Assembly (NCBI RefSeq): GCF_046036945.1 | Contig: NZ_JBJQOQ010000023.1 | Coordinates: forward strand, 23,307 to 87,306 | Origin: Brevibacillus_C sp046036945 | GTDB taxonomy: Bacteria; Bacillota; Bacilli; Brevibacillales; Brevibacillaceae | Direction of reading: 5' to 3' | DNA: 64,000 nucleotides | Notes under the pieces: generated by a model | Told to the model about the DNA's origin: nothing | Database searches by the model: none | The model's input: the letters and a program-made list of their open reading frames with translations, nothing else | Program-made: the position numbers and the translations under genes | In this document: one piece after another, positions 8,600 through 16,902 of the stretch | Position numbering within the stretch: the stretch's first letter is position 1 | Layout of the letters: each line of letters opens with the position of its first letter

Positions 8600-9106
8600 A
8601 TGAAGCACAACGCGCTTGAGTTGTATGATTACCACCTCTGGGCCAACCAAAAAGTATTTCAGCACCTAAAGGAATTGCCGCAAGAAGTCCTTCACCAAGA
8701 GATCCAAAGCGTGTTTCCCACGCTGTTTGCTGCGCTCGTCCATATATACCGGGTGGAAAACGTTTGGCTCCTGGGCATGTCGAGTGCCAGCTACGAGGAG
8801 ATCGTCGCTGTAAACAACCGCATCACAGAGGAGACCGAAGGCAAGAGTCTGGAGGAAATCGAGCAGTTGTTTGCCGGGATCGCCGATCGGTACCAATCGT
8901 TTTTCGCTGATAAGGATTTGGATGCCGTCAAAGCGTATCCGCACCCTCAATTCGGAACGCTGATGGCCAGCTATGCCGACATCATCCAGCACTTGGTCAA
9001 TCATGGAACGTATCACCGCGGGAACATAACCGCGATGCTGCGGCAGCTGGGGTATGCAGGCGTTCCGACTGACTATGTGTTTTACTTGTATGAGAGAAAT
9101 TCGTAA
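8600..9106 (+). CDS. DinB/YfiT-family four-helix metalloprotein
   Basis: 168 residues. Start taken at ATG 8600 (M-K-H-N-A-L-E-L-Y-D-Y-H) with AAAGGGG about 8 bases upstream, rather than the in-frame GTG at 8582. The DinB-type metal triad is visible: a His in the central helix (L-V-H-I-Y-R-V-E-N) and the terminal pair in H-L-V-N-H-G-T-Y-H-R-G. Members are thiol-dependent transferases or proteins of unknown function; DinB itself is damage-inducible. The substrate is not predictable. Probably controlled by the upstream WYL regulator. Confidence 0.82.
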   Translation: MKHNALELYDYHLWANQKVFQHLKELPQEVLHQEIQSVFPTLFAALVHIYRVENVWLLGMSSASYEEIVAVNNRITEETEGKSLEEIEQLFAGIADRYQSFFADKDLDAVKAYPHPQFGTLMASYADIIQHLVNHGTYHRGNITAMLRQLGYAGVPTDYVFYLYERNS

Positions 9107-9284
9107 GCCGCACCCTGGGGATGGCGACAAAATCCGTTCTTCACTATTGGGGCACAAGAGCTCGCCACCGGGCGTCTCCTTTTCCGAAGTGGACAATTAC
9201 ATCTGAGTGCTCGGGGCTTACGCGATGAAAAAAAGGAAAAGAAGCACAGCTTGGTTCGATTGGGTAGCGTTTGGCAAGGCAATG

Positions 9285-9319
9285 GGTTCGATCATTTGAC
9301 GATCGGACCTTTTTTATTT
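9285..9319 (+). terminator. Terminator in the 9107-9449 intergenic region
   Basis: Stem GGTTCGATC / GATCGGACC (9285-9293 and 9301-9309, one G-U pair), 7-nt loop, then TTTTTTATTT. I see no gene between 9107 and 9449. Confidence 0.8.
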
Positions 9320-9363
9320 GCGAACAAGCGGACCAGCCTCTGAATTCTAGACGCTTTATAGAC

Positions 9364-9393
9364 TTGTCTCCAAGCAGACCGCCCACATAAAAT
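9364..9393 (+). promoter_or_regulatory. Possible promoter of the epimerase operon
   Basis: TTGTCT (9364-9369), 18-nt spacer, TAAAAT (9388-9393), 57 bp before the ATG at 9450. Moderate match only. Confidence 0.35.
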
Positions 9394-9449
9394 AGACCTA
9401 CATCAATTGTTGTTAGACTGTTTTGAAAAAAACGTTTGGAGGAGCAGAG

Positions 9450-10466
9450 ATGAAGACGATTGAGGAACTTGAGCTGAAGATGACAGAACCATCCGAACGA
9501 TTGATTGACATGATGACCCACTTGGACGGCGATATCGTCATTCTGGGAGTCGGAGGAAAAATGGGGCCGAGTCTGGCCAAGCTGGCAAAACGGGCGATCG
9601 AACGGGCGGGGGTGACGAAACGTGTGTTCGGCGTTTCCCGCTTTTCCGACAGAGGGCTGCAAGCCGAGCTGGAGGCGAACGGCATTGAGACGATTGCCGC
9701 CGACCTGCTTGACGAGGAACAGCTCAACCAGCTGCCAGCCGTAAAGAATGTCGTTTTTATGGCGGGCCATAAGTTTGGAACCATTGGCAAAGAGCCGTTT
9801 ACCTGGGCCATGAACACGTATCTGCCCGGCCGAGTGGCAGAAAAGTTTTCCGATTCTCGAATCGTTTCGTTTTCAACCGGCAATTTGTATCCGCTGTCAC
9901 CGCTGCAAAAAGGCGGCCCTTCTGAGGAGGCATCGGTTGAGCCGATCGGGGAGTATGCCCAGTCCTGCCTGGGCAGGGAACGGATCTTCACCTATTTTTC
10001 GCAAAAACTGAATATACCAATGCTTCACTTCCGGCTGAACTACGCCATTGACATGCGTTACGGCGTTTTGCTGGAAATTGCCAAGGCTGTGTTTGAACAG
10101 CGTCCGCTTGATCTTGGCATGGGTCACGTCAACGTCATTTGGCAGGGAGACGCCAACGAGATGGCCCTCCGCTGCCTGGCGCTTTGCAGCACACCGCCGC
10201 GGGTGTTGAATGTAACGGGGCCCGAAACGGCTTCCGTTCGCTGGCTGGCAGGACAGTTCGCCGACAGGTTTGGAGTTGAACCCGTGTTTGTCAACCAAGA
10301 ACAGGAGACCGCGCTGCTCAGCAATGCGGCCAAGGCCCATCAACTTCTCGGTTATCCGCGCGTCTCGCTGGGACAGATGATTGACTGGACGGCAGAGTGG
10401 GTGGCCGCAGGAGGAATAACGATTGACAAGCCGACGCACTTCCAGGAGCGAAAGGGGGAATTTTGA
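9450..10466 (+). CDS. NAD(P)-dependent epimerase/dehydratase
   Basis: 338 residues, extended SDR with an N-terminal Rossmann motif (I-V-I-L-G-V-G-G-K-M-G-P-S, about 27-39). The ATG at 9450 has GGAGGAG 6 bases before it. The typical active-site Tyr-x3-Lys is altered: the region after the S-F-S-T-G-N-L-Y strand contains E-Y-A-Q-S-C-L-G-R-E, with Arg where Lys is expected. First gene of a five-gene operon with a DapA-like lyase one base downstream, a transporter, a regulator and a Gfo/Idh dehydrogenase; likely acts on a sugar acid or related hydroxy acid. The substrate is unknown. Confidence 0.82.
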   Translation: MKTIEELELKMTEPSERLIDMMTHLDGDIVILGVGGKMGPSLAKLAKRAIERAGVTKRVFGVSRFSDRGLQAELEANGIETIAADLLDEEQLNQLPAVKNVVFMAGHKFGTIGKEPFTWAMNTYLPGRVAEKFSDSRIVSFSTGNLYPLSPLQKGGPSEEASVEPIGEYAQSCLGRERIFTYFSQKLNIPMLHFRLNYAIDMRYGVLLEIAKAVFEQRPLDLGMGHVNVIWQGDANEMALRCLALCSTPPRVLNVTGPETASVRWLAGQFADRFGVEPVFVNQEQETALLSNAAKAHQLLGYPRVSLGQMIDWTAEWVAAGGITIDKPTHFQERKGEF

Positions 10467-10467
10467 C

Positions 10468-11532
10468 ATGGTCTGCGAACTGCGTCCTGCCGTCTACAAG
10501 CGCCTGCATGAAGGAGTGGTTATCCCGGCCCATCCGCTGGCACTCGACGCCTCCCGCCGGTTGGACGAACATCGGCAGCGGGCATTGACGCGCTACTACC
10601 TCGCATCAGGCGCTGGCGGCGTGGCTGTCGGCGTCCACACGACACAATTTGAGATCAGGGACAAGGAGATCAACCTGTTGGAACCTGTTCTGAGGATGGC
10701 GGCAGAAGAAGTTGAGCGGGCCGGAGCAGATGGTTCCTTTATCAAGGTGGCCGGGATCTGCGGGCCGACGGATCAGGCGCTGGCCGAAGCGGAGCTGGCG
10801 GTAAAGCTGGGTTATGATCTGGGACTTGTCAGCATGGGCGGACTGCATGGTTGGACGGAGTCTGAGCTGCTTCACAGGGTGGAGGAAATCGCCAAGGTCA
10901 TTCCCGTTTTCGGGTTCTACCTCCAGCCTTCCGTAGGAGGAAGACCGCTCAGCTACTCGTTTTGGCGGGAGTTTGCCGAAATTCCCGGCGTCATGGCGAT
11001 CAAGATGGCGCCTTTTAACCGCTATCAGACGCTCGATGTCGCAAGAGCGGTCTGCCATTCCAGCCGTGTGGAGCAAATTGCCCTCTACACCGGCAATGAC
11101 GACAATATCGTCGCGGATCTGCTGACCACTTTTCGGTTTCTGGTAAATGGGAAACCGGTAGAGAAGAGCATCGTCGGCGGATTGCTTGGCCACTGGGCCG
11201 TGTGGACGGGAAAAGCCGTCGAACTGCTAGAGCGGATCAAAGCCGCGAAAAAAAGCGGTGCGGGGGTGCATGAACTGCTTCAAGAGGGCGTGATGGTTAC
11301 AGACGCCAACGCCGCATTCTTTGATCCGGCGCATGAATTTCACGGCTGCATCGCCGGGATACATGAGGTGCTCAGGCGGCAGGGCTTGCTTGCGGGGCGC
11401 TGGTGCCTCAATCCAGAGGAAGATCTTTCGCCAGGCCAAATGGAGGAGATCGACCGCGTGTACTGCGAATATCCGCAGTTGAACGACGATGAATTCGTCA
11501 AACGACACTTGGAGAAATGGCTTTCTGATTAA
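10468..11532 (+). CDS. Dihydrodipicolinate synthase (DapA)-family aldolase/lyase
   Basis: 354-residue TIM-barrel protein of the DapA/N-acetylneuraminate lyase superfamily. The start at ATG 10468 follows an AAGGGGGA site and leaves one base after the previous stop. The likely Schiff-base lysine is in V-M-A-I-K-M-A-P-F-N-R-Y (near residue 183), and the barrel begins V-V-I-P-A-H-P-L-A-L-D. It lacks the classical G-T-T-G-E motif of DapA, having G-V-H-T-T-Q-F instead, so it is not lysine biosynthesis. It is probably a catabolic lyase or dehydratase working with the neighbouring epimerase and dehydrogenase. Confidence 0.82.
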   Translation: MVCELRPAVYKRLHEGVVIPAHPLALDASRRLDEHRQRALTRYYLASGAGGVAVGVHTTQFEIRDKEINLLEPVLRMAAEEVERAGADGSFIKVAGICGPTDQALAEAELAVKLGYDLGLVSMGGLHGWTESELLHRVEEIAKVIPVFGFYLQPSVGGRPLSYSFWREFAEIPGVMAIKMAPFNRYQTLDVARAVCHSSRVEQIALYTGNDDNIVADLLTTFRFLVNGKPVEKSIVGGLLGHWAVWTGKAVELLERIKAAKKSGAGVHELLQEGVMVTDANAAFFDPAHEFHGCIAGIHEVLRRQGLLAGRWCLNPEEDLSPGQMEEIDRVYCEYPQLNDDEFVKRHLEKWLSD

Positions 11533-11565
11533 TCATCCAGTGACTTAAGAGAGGGGATGCTTCTC

Positions 11566-12807
11566 ATGGAACAGCCGCAAGTGAAATCCAATTCACCCGT
11601 GCACATGCAGAAATCAGCGAAATCGTGGATCACCTCACTGGGGCCGGCCATCATCACGGCCGCCCTGGTCGTCGGCCCCGGCAGTGTGACACTTACTTCT
11701 AAGATGGGGGCCATGTACGGTTACAATATGCTCTGGGTCGTCGTCATTTCCGTCTTGTTCATGATGGCTTTTACCGAAATGAGCGCCAGAATCGGCATGG
11801 CGACAAGGCAATCTCTGCTGGCCACGATCAGGCAAAAATGGGGAAAGGCGGCCGCAATCGTCATGGGCTTGAGTTGTTTTCTGGTCACTTCCACCTTTCA
11901 GGGAGCAAATGTGATCGGCGCCGGTGTGGCTCTGTCCAGTTTGACGGGCATTTCGACAAAGGCATGGGGAGTCATTTTTACGCTCTTGGCCATTTCATTA
12001 TTATTCTTCCGCAATTTTTACCGAATTCTTGAAAAGTTGATGCTGGTTCTGGTGGCCATCATGCTGTTCTCGTTTTTATGTACCGTCATCATGGTAAAAC
12101 CAAGCCTGGGCGGCATTCTCTCCGGACTTGTCCCGCAAGTGCCAACCGGTTCTGCCATGCTGATCGTCGGCCTGGTTGCCACCACCTTCACAGTCGTCGG
12201 TGCCCTCTACCAATCGTATCTCGTGCAGGAGAAAGGATGGACGGCTGCCAACGTGCAGGAAGGCTCGCGTGAGAGTTACGCGGGTATCATCCTGCTCGGA
12301 CTGATCTCTGCTCTGATCATGATTAGCGCAGCTGCGGTGCTGAAGCCGCAAGGGATCGAGGTAAATACGGCGACAGACATGGGCAAGGCGCTGGAGCCGC
12401 TATTCGGGAACGGAGCAACTATCATCTTCATGATCGGTCTGTGGGGCGCGGCATTTTCATCCTTAACGGGAAACGCGGCTATCGGCGGGGTGATGCTGGC
12501 AGATTCACTCGGTTTTGGCAGCCAATTGAGCAGCAAGTCGGTCCGCTACTTTATTATGGCCGTGATGGTGCTTGGGGGCATCGTTGCACTCGTGTTCGGG
12601 AAAGTCCCGGTGCAGCTGATCCTGGTCACACAGCCTGTCACGATCATCGTCGTCCCTTTGATCGGACTGGCCCTGTTTGCCCTGGCCAACGACAAGCAAA
12701 TCATGGGTGACCTGAAAAATACGCCGATCAAGAACGTGATTACCGCATTGGCGCTCATTTTTCTCGTGATCCTCGCCGGAAAGACAGTGAAGGACCTGTT
12801 CTTTTAA
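11566..12807 (+). CDS. Divergent NRAMP (SLC11)-family transporter
   Basis: 413 residues, about eleven membrane helices. The N-terminal block L-G-P-A-I-I-T-A-A-L-V-V-G-P-G-S aligns with NRAMP helix 1, but the metal-coordinating D-P-G-N is replaced by G-P-G-S. In helix 6 the canonical M-P-H-N-L-Y-L-H is replaced by A-L-Y-Q-S-Y-L-V-Q. Both unwound-helix metal sites are therefore missing, so transition-metal transport is unlikely. From its operon it may import the organic substrate degraded by the neighbouring enzymes, but this is inference. Start at ATG 11566 with GAGAGGGG upstream; an earlier in-frame ATG (11557) is too close to that site. Confidence 0.78.
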   Translation: MEQPQVKSNSPVHMQKSAKSWITSLGPAIITAALVVGPGSVTLTSKMGAMYGYNMLWVVVISVLFMMAFTEMSARIGMATRQSLLATIRQKWGKAAAIVMGLSCFLVTSTFQGANVIGAGVALSSLTGISTKAWGVIFTLLAISLLFFRNFYRILEKLMLVLVAIMLFSFLCTVIMVKPSLGGILSGLVPQVPTGSAMLIVGLVATTFTVVGALYQSYLVQEKGWTAANVQEGSRESYAGIILLGLISALIMISAAAVLKPQGIEVNTATDMGKALEPLFGNGATIIFMIGLWGAAFSSLTGNAAIGGVMLADSLGFGSQLSSKSVRYFIMAVMVLGGIVALVFGKVPVQLILVTQPVTIIVVPLIGLALFALANDKQIMGDLKNTPIKNVITALALIFLVILAGKTVKDLFF

Positions 12808-12826
12808 CAGTAAGGGGGTGGATCGG

Positions 12827-14152
12827 ATGCATAATTCGATCAAGATTGGCGTAATTGGCCCTCCGGCCATTGTAGAGGTGATCCGTGAAACCCTCAGATC
12901 GTTTCCCAACTTTTCCCCGGTCATCCGGGCATCCAATCGGATCGGGGATGCCCCCGTCTTCGCTGCGGAAATCATGGGACAGGTGGAAGTCCTGCTTTTT
13001 TCCGGCTATTACCCGTACAAAATAGCGAAGGAACAGGTGTCTTTCACCGTCCCCGTACACTATATCCCGCTGACCGGAACCGGCCTCTACCGCTCTTTAT
13101 TCCGCATGTACCGATCCGGCAAGATCGGGGGATTGTCCATCGACCTGCTGGCAAACCAAGCGGTGGAGAAGGTGTTGGCAGAGTTAGGCGTACCCGCTTC
13201 GGGCATGCACTACTACGACGGTGTTCCCTATCGCCTGGAGGACATGATCCAGTTCCACCTGCAAACGTATCAACAAGGAAAAAGCGCCGGAGCGCTGACT
13301 GGCGTGAAGGCAGTAGCGGATGAATTGACCCGCCGGAACGTCCCCAACGAGTGGGTAATCCCGACGGCCCAGGACATTTCTGTCTCTTTGGAACGCGCCT
13401 TGCTCTCGACCGAGAAACGGCGCAACAAGGAGTCGCAGATCGTCTTTGGCCTGATCCAGATTGATGATTACAACCAGCTGTTAGAGCGCAGCCATTCGGA
13501 ACATGACGTTCAGAAAGTAAAGCTGGAAATTCATCGGCTGTTCTTGGACTACGCCGGCTGCCTGGATGGCCACCTGACCAGCCTCGGAGGGGACGAGTAC
13601 ATGTTTGTGACGACGCGGGGGATTTTTGAGCGGGAGACGAGGGGATACAAATTCATCCCGATTCTGATCGACGCGAAAAGGTCGCTGGGCGTTTCGCTAA
13701 GCATCGGCATCGGCTTCGGCCAGACGGCGAACGAAGCGGGCACGCATGCCAGATTGGCATTGCGCCAAGCGAAAGAATTTGGCGGCGACATCTGTTTTAT
13801 CGTTCGCGAAGATCGCAGCGTCATCGGACCGGTAGAAATGGCCCATCCGATGGTGTACGAGCTGTCGGTGACAGACGAGGAGCTGCTCATGCGGGCGGAG
13901 AAAGCGGGGATGACTGCCTCTTACATGAGCAAGCTGATGGCCCAAGTCTCGCGCTTGGGAAAAATGGAGTACACTGCCCAGGAACTGGCCTCAATCCTCG
14001 GGGTCACGCTGCGCAGTTCCCATCGGATTCTGCTTCAGTGGCTCGACGCTGAACTGGTGGAGATCGTCGGTGTTGAGAAGATCTCATCCAAAGGTAGACC
14101 GCGCCAGGTATATCGGCTCAGCTTTGTCGACGAACTAGAAAAGGTCAGATAG
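12827..14152 (+). CDS. Transcriptional regulator with GCH III/GGDEF-like palm domain (paralogue 1)
   Basis: 441 residues in three parts. Residues 1-200: an alpha/beta domain (I-K-I-G-V-I-G-P, then V-E-V-L-L-F-S-G-Y-Y) reminiscent of PrpR-type sensory domains. Residues about 205-345: a palm domain with F-G-L-I-Q-I-D-D-Y, S-L-G-G-D-E-Y-M-F (GGDEY at 254-258) and V-S-L-S-I-G-I-G-F-G-Q-T-A-N-E-A, the pattern of archaeal GTP cyclohydrolase III and GGDEF proteins. C-terminus: a winged helix ending G-R-P-R-Q-V-Y-R-L. It is probably a nucleotide- or ligand-sensing regulator of its own operon. Start at ATG 12827 with AAGGGGG nine bases upstream. Paralogues lie at 15556 and 50109. Confidence 0.7.
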   Translation: MHNSIKIGVIGPPAIVEVIRETLRSFPNFSPVIRASNRIGDAPVFAAEIMGQVEVLLFSGYYPYKIAKEQVSFTVPVHYIPLTGTGLYRSLFRMYRSGKIGGLSIDLLANQAVEKVLAELGVPASGMHYYDGVPYRLEDMIQFHLQTYQQGKSAGALTGVKAVADELTRRNVPNEWVIPTAQDISVSLERALLSTEKRRNKESQIVFGLIQIDDYNQLLERSHSEHDVQKVKLEIHRLFLDYAGCLDGHLTSLGGDEYMFVTTRGIFERETRGYKFIPILIDAKRSLGVSLSIGIGFGQTANEAGTHARLALRQAKEFGGDICFIVREDRSVIGPVEMAHPMVYELSVTDEELLMRAEKAGMTASYMSKLMAQVSRLGKMEYTAQELASILGVTLRSSHRILLQWLDAELVEIVGVEKISSKGRPRQVYRLSFVDELEKVR

Positions 14153-14162
14153 GAGGGAGCAT

Positions 14163-15074
14163 GTGAACAGGAAACTTGAACTTCAGATCGGGATGATCGG
14201 CCTGGACACGTCACATTGCGAAGCCTTCACAGAAATCATCCAGGATCACAGCCATCCCTATCACGTTCCAGGCGGGAGAGTAACGGTGGCCTATCCGGGC
14301 GGATCGCCTGATTTCCCCTTGAGCGCAACACGAGTCGGCACGATCACGCATGCGCTGCAAGAGAGGTTCGGAGTTCGCATCGCAGATTCGATCGCGGAGG
14401 TGGCGGAGCAAGCGGATGCCATACTGCTGACCTCGGTCGACGGCCGCATCCATCTGCAGCAGTTTGCTGCTGTCGCCTCTTTTGGCAAACCGGTGTTTAT
14501 CGATAAGCCGTTGGCAGTCAGTTTCGCTGAAGCGCTGCGGATCTTTGAACTGGCGCGTCGGCATCGCGTACCGGTGATGAGTTGTTCGTCCCTTCGCTTT
14601 GCCGACGGGTTGGTCAATGCCATGCAGCGGCAGGAGAATGGCCCCATTACCGGTGCGTACTGTTTCGGTCCCATGCCGCTTCAGCCGGCACTCCCTGGGC
14701 TTTTTTGGTATGGAATCCACACGGTCGAAATGCTGTTTGCCGTCTTGGGAAAAGACTGCGTCAATGCAACTGCTGTGAGCAGCGAAGAGGGCGACGTGAT
14801 CACGGGTCTTTGGGCAGATGGACGTTTGGGTGTCATCCGGGGCGACCGCACGTGGAACAAGGCATTTGGCGCTGTCATCCACCATCGGGATACGGTGCAG
14901 TTTATCGACGTGCAGGCCGACGTGAAGCCTTACTACGCCTGTCTCATCGAGCATGTCATGCGCTTTTTTCACAGCGGGCAATCTCCGGTGGACCGTATGG
15001 AGACACTGGCGATCATGCGTTTTATAGAAGCGGCAAACGAAAGCCGGCAGACGGGGCGGACCGTGATGCTTTAG
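14163..15074 (+). CDS. Gfo/Idh/MocA-family NAD(P)-dependent dehydrogenase
   Basis: 303 residues with GTG start, AGGAGGG ribosome site 5 bases upstream and 10 bp after the regulator stop. N-terminal Rossmann strand I-G-M-I-G-L-D-T-S-H, then the E-K-P-type motif as F-I-D-K-P-L-A-V-S (near residue 118) whose Lys is the usual catalytic residue, and Y-G-I-H-T-V-E-M-L-F supplying the active-site histidine. The family oxidises or reduces sugars and cyclitols. As last gene of the operon it probably performs the redox step of the same unknown pathway. Confidence 0.83.
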   Translation: MNRKLELQIGMIGLDTSHCEAFTEIIQDHSHPYHVPGGRVTVAYPGGSPDFPLSATRVGTITHALQERFGVRIADSIAEVAEQADAILLTSVDGRIHLQQFAAVASFGKPVFIDKPLAVSFAEALRIFELARRHRVPVMSCSSLRFADGLVNAMQRQENGPITGAYCFGPMPLQPALPGLFWYGIHTVEMLFAVLGKDCVNATAVSSEEGDVITGLWADGRLGVIRGDRTWNKAFGAVIHHRDTVQFIDVQADVKPYYACLIEHVMRFFHSGQSPVDRMETLAIMRFIEAANESRQTGRTVML

Positions 15075-15131
15075 TCATCACTAACTCTTCGCATGATGCC
15101 TTGGATCTTTTTGATCGGAAGGTTGCCGATG

Positions 15132-15389
15132 TTACCTTCGCTTTAACCATATATAGGAAAGAAAAGCGACAACGAACGGATTGGCTGTGACAAATAAATA
15201 AAATAAACCTGCCGAAACATCATGCAATGCCCAAAAGGTGGCTCCTAAATAAATCGTTGTATTGAATAAACCTAATAGAATGAGAGGACGCCATTCCTTG
15301 GATTTCAGCCAAGGATATTTTTTTCGTTGAAAAATTCTTTTTTCCCTCTCCCAAAACGCCGGGCGAACCAGCCTCAGCCCAACTATTTT
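15132..15389 (-). pseudogene. Remnant of an EamA/DMT-family transporter gene
   Basis: An 85-codon stop-free stretch on the minus strand has no start codon but translates to a clear drug/metabolite transporter segment: K-E-W-R-P-L-I-L-L-G-L-F-N-T-T, then A-T-F-W-A-L-H-D-V-S-A-G, then T-A-N-P-F-V-V-A-F-L-S-Y-I-W-L-K-R-R and a stop. This corresponds to helices 3-4 of the first EamA repeat; the N-terminal helices and the whole second half are missing. It is therefore a decayed fragment occupying the gap between the Gfo/Idh gene and the next operon. Confidence 0.6.
15295..15325 (+). terminator. Possible terminator of the 9450-15074 operon
   Basis: Perfect stem TCCTTGG / CCAAGGA (15295-15301 and 15309-15315), 7-nt loop, then TATTTTTTTTC. 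It lies 220 bp after the last gene and within the transporter remnant, so it may be fortuitous. Confidence 0.5.
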
Positions 15390-15429
15390 TCATACCCTTG
15401 CGATTGATAGGATAATTTTAAACTGACCC

Positions 15430-15458
15430 AATTGACAAAATATTTCCCATGGTATAAA
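15430..15458 (+). promoter_or_regulatory. Promoter region of paralogue-2 regulator operon
   Basis: Contains CAATTGACAAAATA (15430-15443), with TTGACA as -35 (15432-15437) and TATAAA (15453-15458) as -10; the spacer is short (15 nt). The same 14-mer recurs at 51526 upstream of the MFS/racemase operon. Confidence 0.5.
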
Positions 15459-15555
15459 CTTGTCTTTGTCATTATTAAACGACCATATAACGTCATGTCG
15501 CTTAATTGATTAGTTCGTTTGCGCCGTATTCTGCGGATATTCAGGAGGATAATTC

Positions 15556-16872
15556 ATGGTCATACGCCTAGCTGCATTTGGTTCTTTCCATTTAATAAAA
15601 CGGATTCTTCAATATCAAGAGACTCTGCCGCAAATAGAAATCATCCCATACATCTACTCCAAACCGGAAGAGAGCCCGCAGCTTGTAAAAGAGGCTGCCG
15701 ATTGCGACGTCCTGTTTTTTACGGGTCCGGTTCCGTATTTCTTCGCCGAAGAAGAGATTGCCCAAAAAGGGCTGCCGGCTGTGTACATCCCATTTGACGA
15801 GTACATGTTCGTGCTCTCGTTATTCCATATTCGCTATCATCTGGACCAGCACTCCATGCGCCTCTCGATTGACCTGCCAAACGCAGATCATGCCATAAAA
15901 GTGTTTGAAGAGCTGAACATCGATCCGGCACCGGTTTATGTTTGCGACTACAGGCTGGGAATGCACGGGGAGGAGAGAGGGTTTGATACGAATGAACTGG
16001 TCAAATTTCATTTTGACCTGTGGCAATCAGGGAAAATTGACATCGTGTTGACCAGTATCCAAGCGGTTCATCTCGAGCTGCAAAAATTAGGGGTGAACTC
16101 CTTTCGCATGTTGTTCCCCGAAAAAAACATCAAGTACGCTCTCGAAGATGCGATGGCACGCGGGGAACTCATGATCAGCAAAAGCTCGCAAATCTGTGTG
16201 GGATTCGTCTCGATTGACCAGTTTGAAAACGACAGCAAGTCAGGGTTGGACTACGCTGATAAGGAGGTGATTTTAAAACTGCACCAGCTGTTGCTGGAGT
16301 TCGGGAAGAGCATCAATGCATCCATCCAGTATCTGGGCCAAAATCAATTTATTATCTACGGAACCAGGGGCAGCATCAATCACATCACCAATCACAGCAG
16401 CGAGATGCCGATATTGTCTGAGATCAAAACAAAGCTGGGCATCACTGTCAGCATGGGATTCGGCTACGGCCTGACGGCGAATGAAGCAGAGCAGAATGCG
16501 CAAATTGCGCTGTTTCACGCCAGGAAATCATCCGGATCCGCCTATATCGTCACCGAAAAGAAAGTGGTCATCGGCCCGCTGCAGGATGAACCGCAGAGCT
16601 TTTCGCTCAGAAGCGATGACCAGAAGCTGCTTGCTATCTCGGAAAAAACAGGCATCAGTGTCGCGACGATCAGTAAAATTTCCGAGTTTTACAAGTTGAA
16701 ACGCTTTGCCAGTTTTACCGCAAATGAGCTGGCCGATTACCTGCAAGTCGGGCGCAGGAGCGGGGAGCGGACGATCAAGAAACTGTTGGAAGAAAATTAT
16801 GCCCAGGTCACAGGGGAAGAACAGCCTTATCAAAAAGGCAGACCGCGTTCGCTGTACAAACTCACGTTTTAG
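15556..16872 (+). CDS. Transcriptional regulator with GCH III/GGDEF-like palm domain (paralogue 2)
   Basis: 438 residues with the architecture of the 12827 protein. N-terminal alpha/beta domain with C-D-V-L-F-F-T-G-P-V-P-Y (near 54-65); palm domain beginning V-G-F-V-S-I-D-Q-F and containing V-S-M-G-F-G-Y-G-L-T-A-N-E-A-E; winged helix ending G-R-P-R-S-L-Y-K-L. At the position of GGDEY it has GQNQF (261-265), so catalytic metal binding is probably lost and the domain is likely sensory. AGGAGG lies 8 bases before the ATG. It heads an operon of an amidohydrolase, a PotABCD-like importer and a CapA protein, and probably regulates it. Confidence 0.7.
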   Translation: MVIRLAAFGSFHLIKRILQYQETLPQIEIIPYIYSKPEESPQLVKEAADCDVLFFTGPVPYFFAEEEIAQKGLPAVYIPFDEYMFVLSLFHIRYHLDQHSMRLSIDLPNADHAIKVFEELNIDPAPVYVCDYRLGMHGEERGFDTNELVKFHFDLWQSGKIDIVLTSIQAVHLELQKLGVNSFRMLFPEKNIKYALEDAMARGELMISKSSQICVGFVSIDQFENDSKSGLDYADKEVILKLHQLLLEFGKSINASIQYLGQNQFIIYGTRGSINHITNHSSEMPILSEIKTKLGITVSMGFGYGLTANEAEQNAQIALFHARKSSGSAYIVTEKKVVIGPLQDEPQSFSLRSDDQKLLAISEKTGISVATISKISEFYKLKRFASFTANELADYLQVGRRSGERTIKKLLEENYAQVTGEEQPYQKGRPRSLYKLTF

Positions 16873-16902
16873 ATGCCAAAAATGACGGGGGGGAGTGGGA
16901 AC

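Noticed and set aside
9102..9222. CGTAAGCC (9102-9109) and GGCTTACG (9215-9222) inverted pair around the dinB-like stop
   Set aside because: Only 8 bp separated by over 100 nt, with no U-tract and no other structure; probably chance.
10468..11532. dapA of lysine biosynthesis
   Set aside because: The DapA active-site G-T-T-G-E is missing and the operon is catabolic in character.
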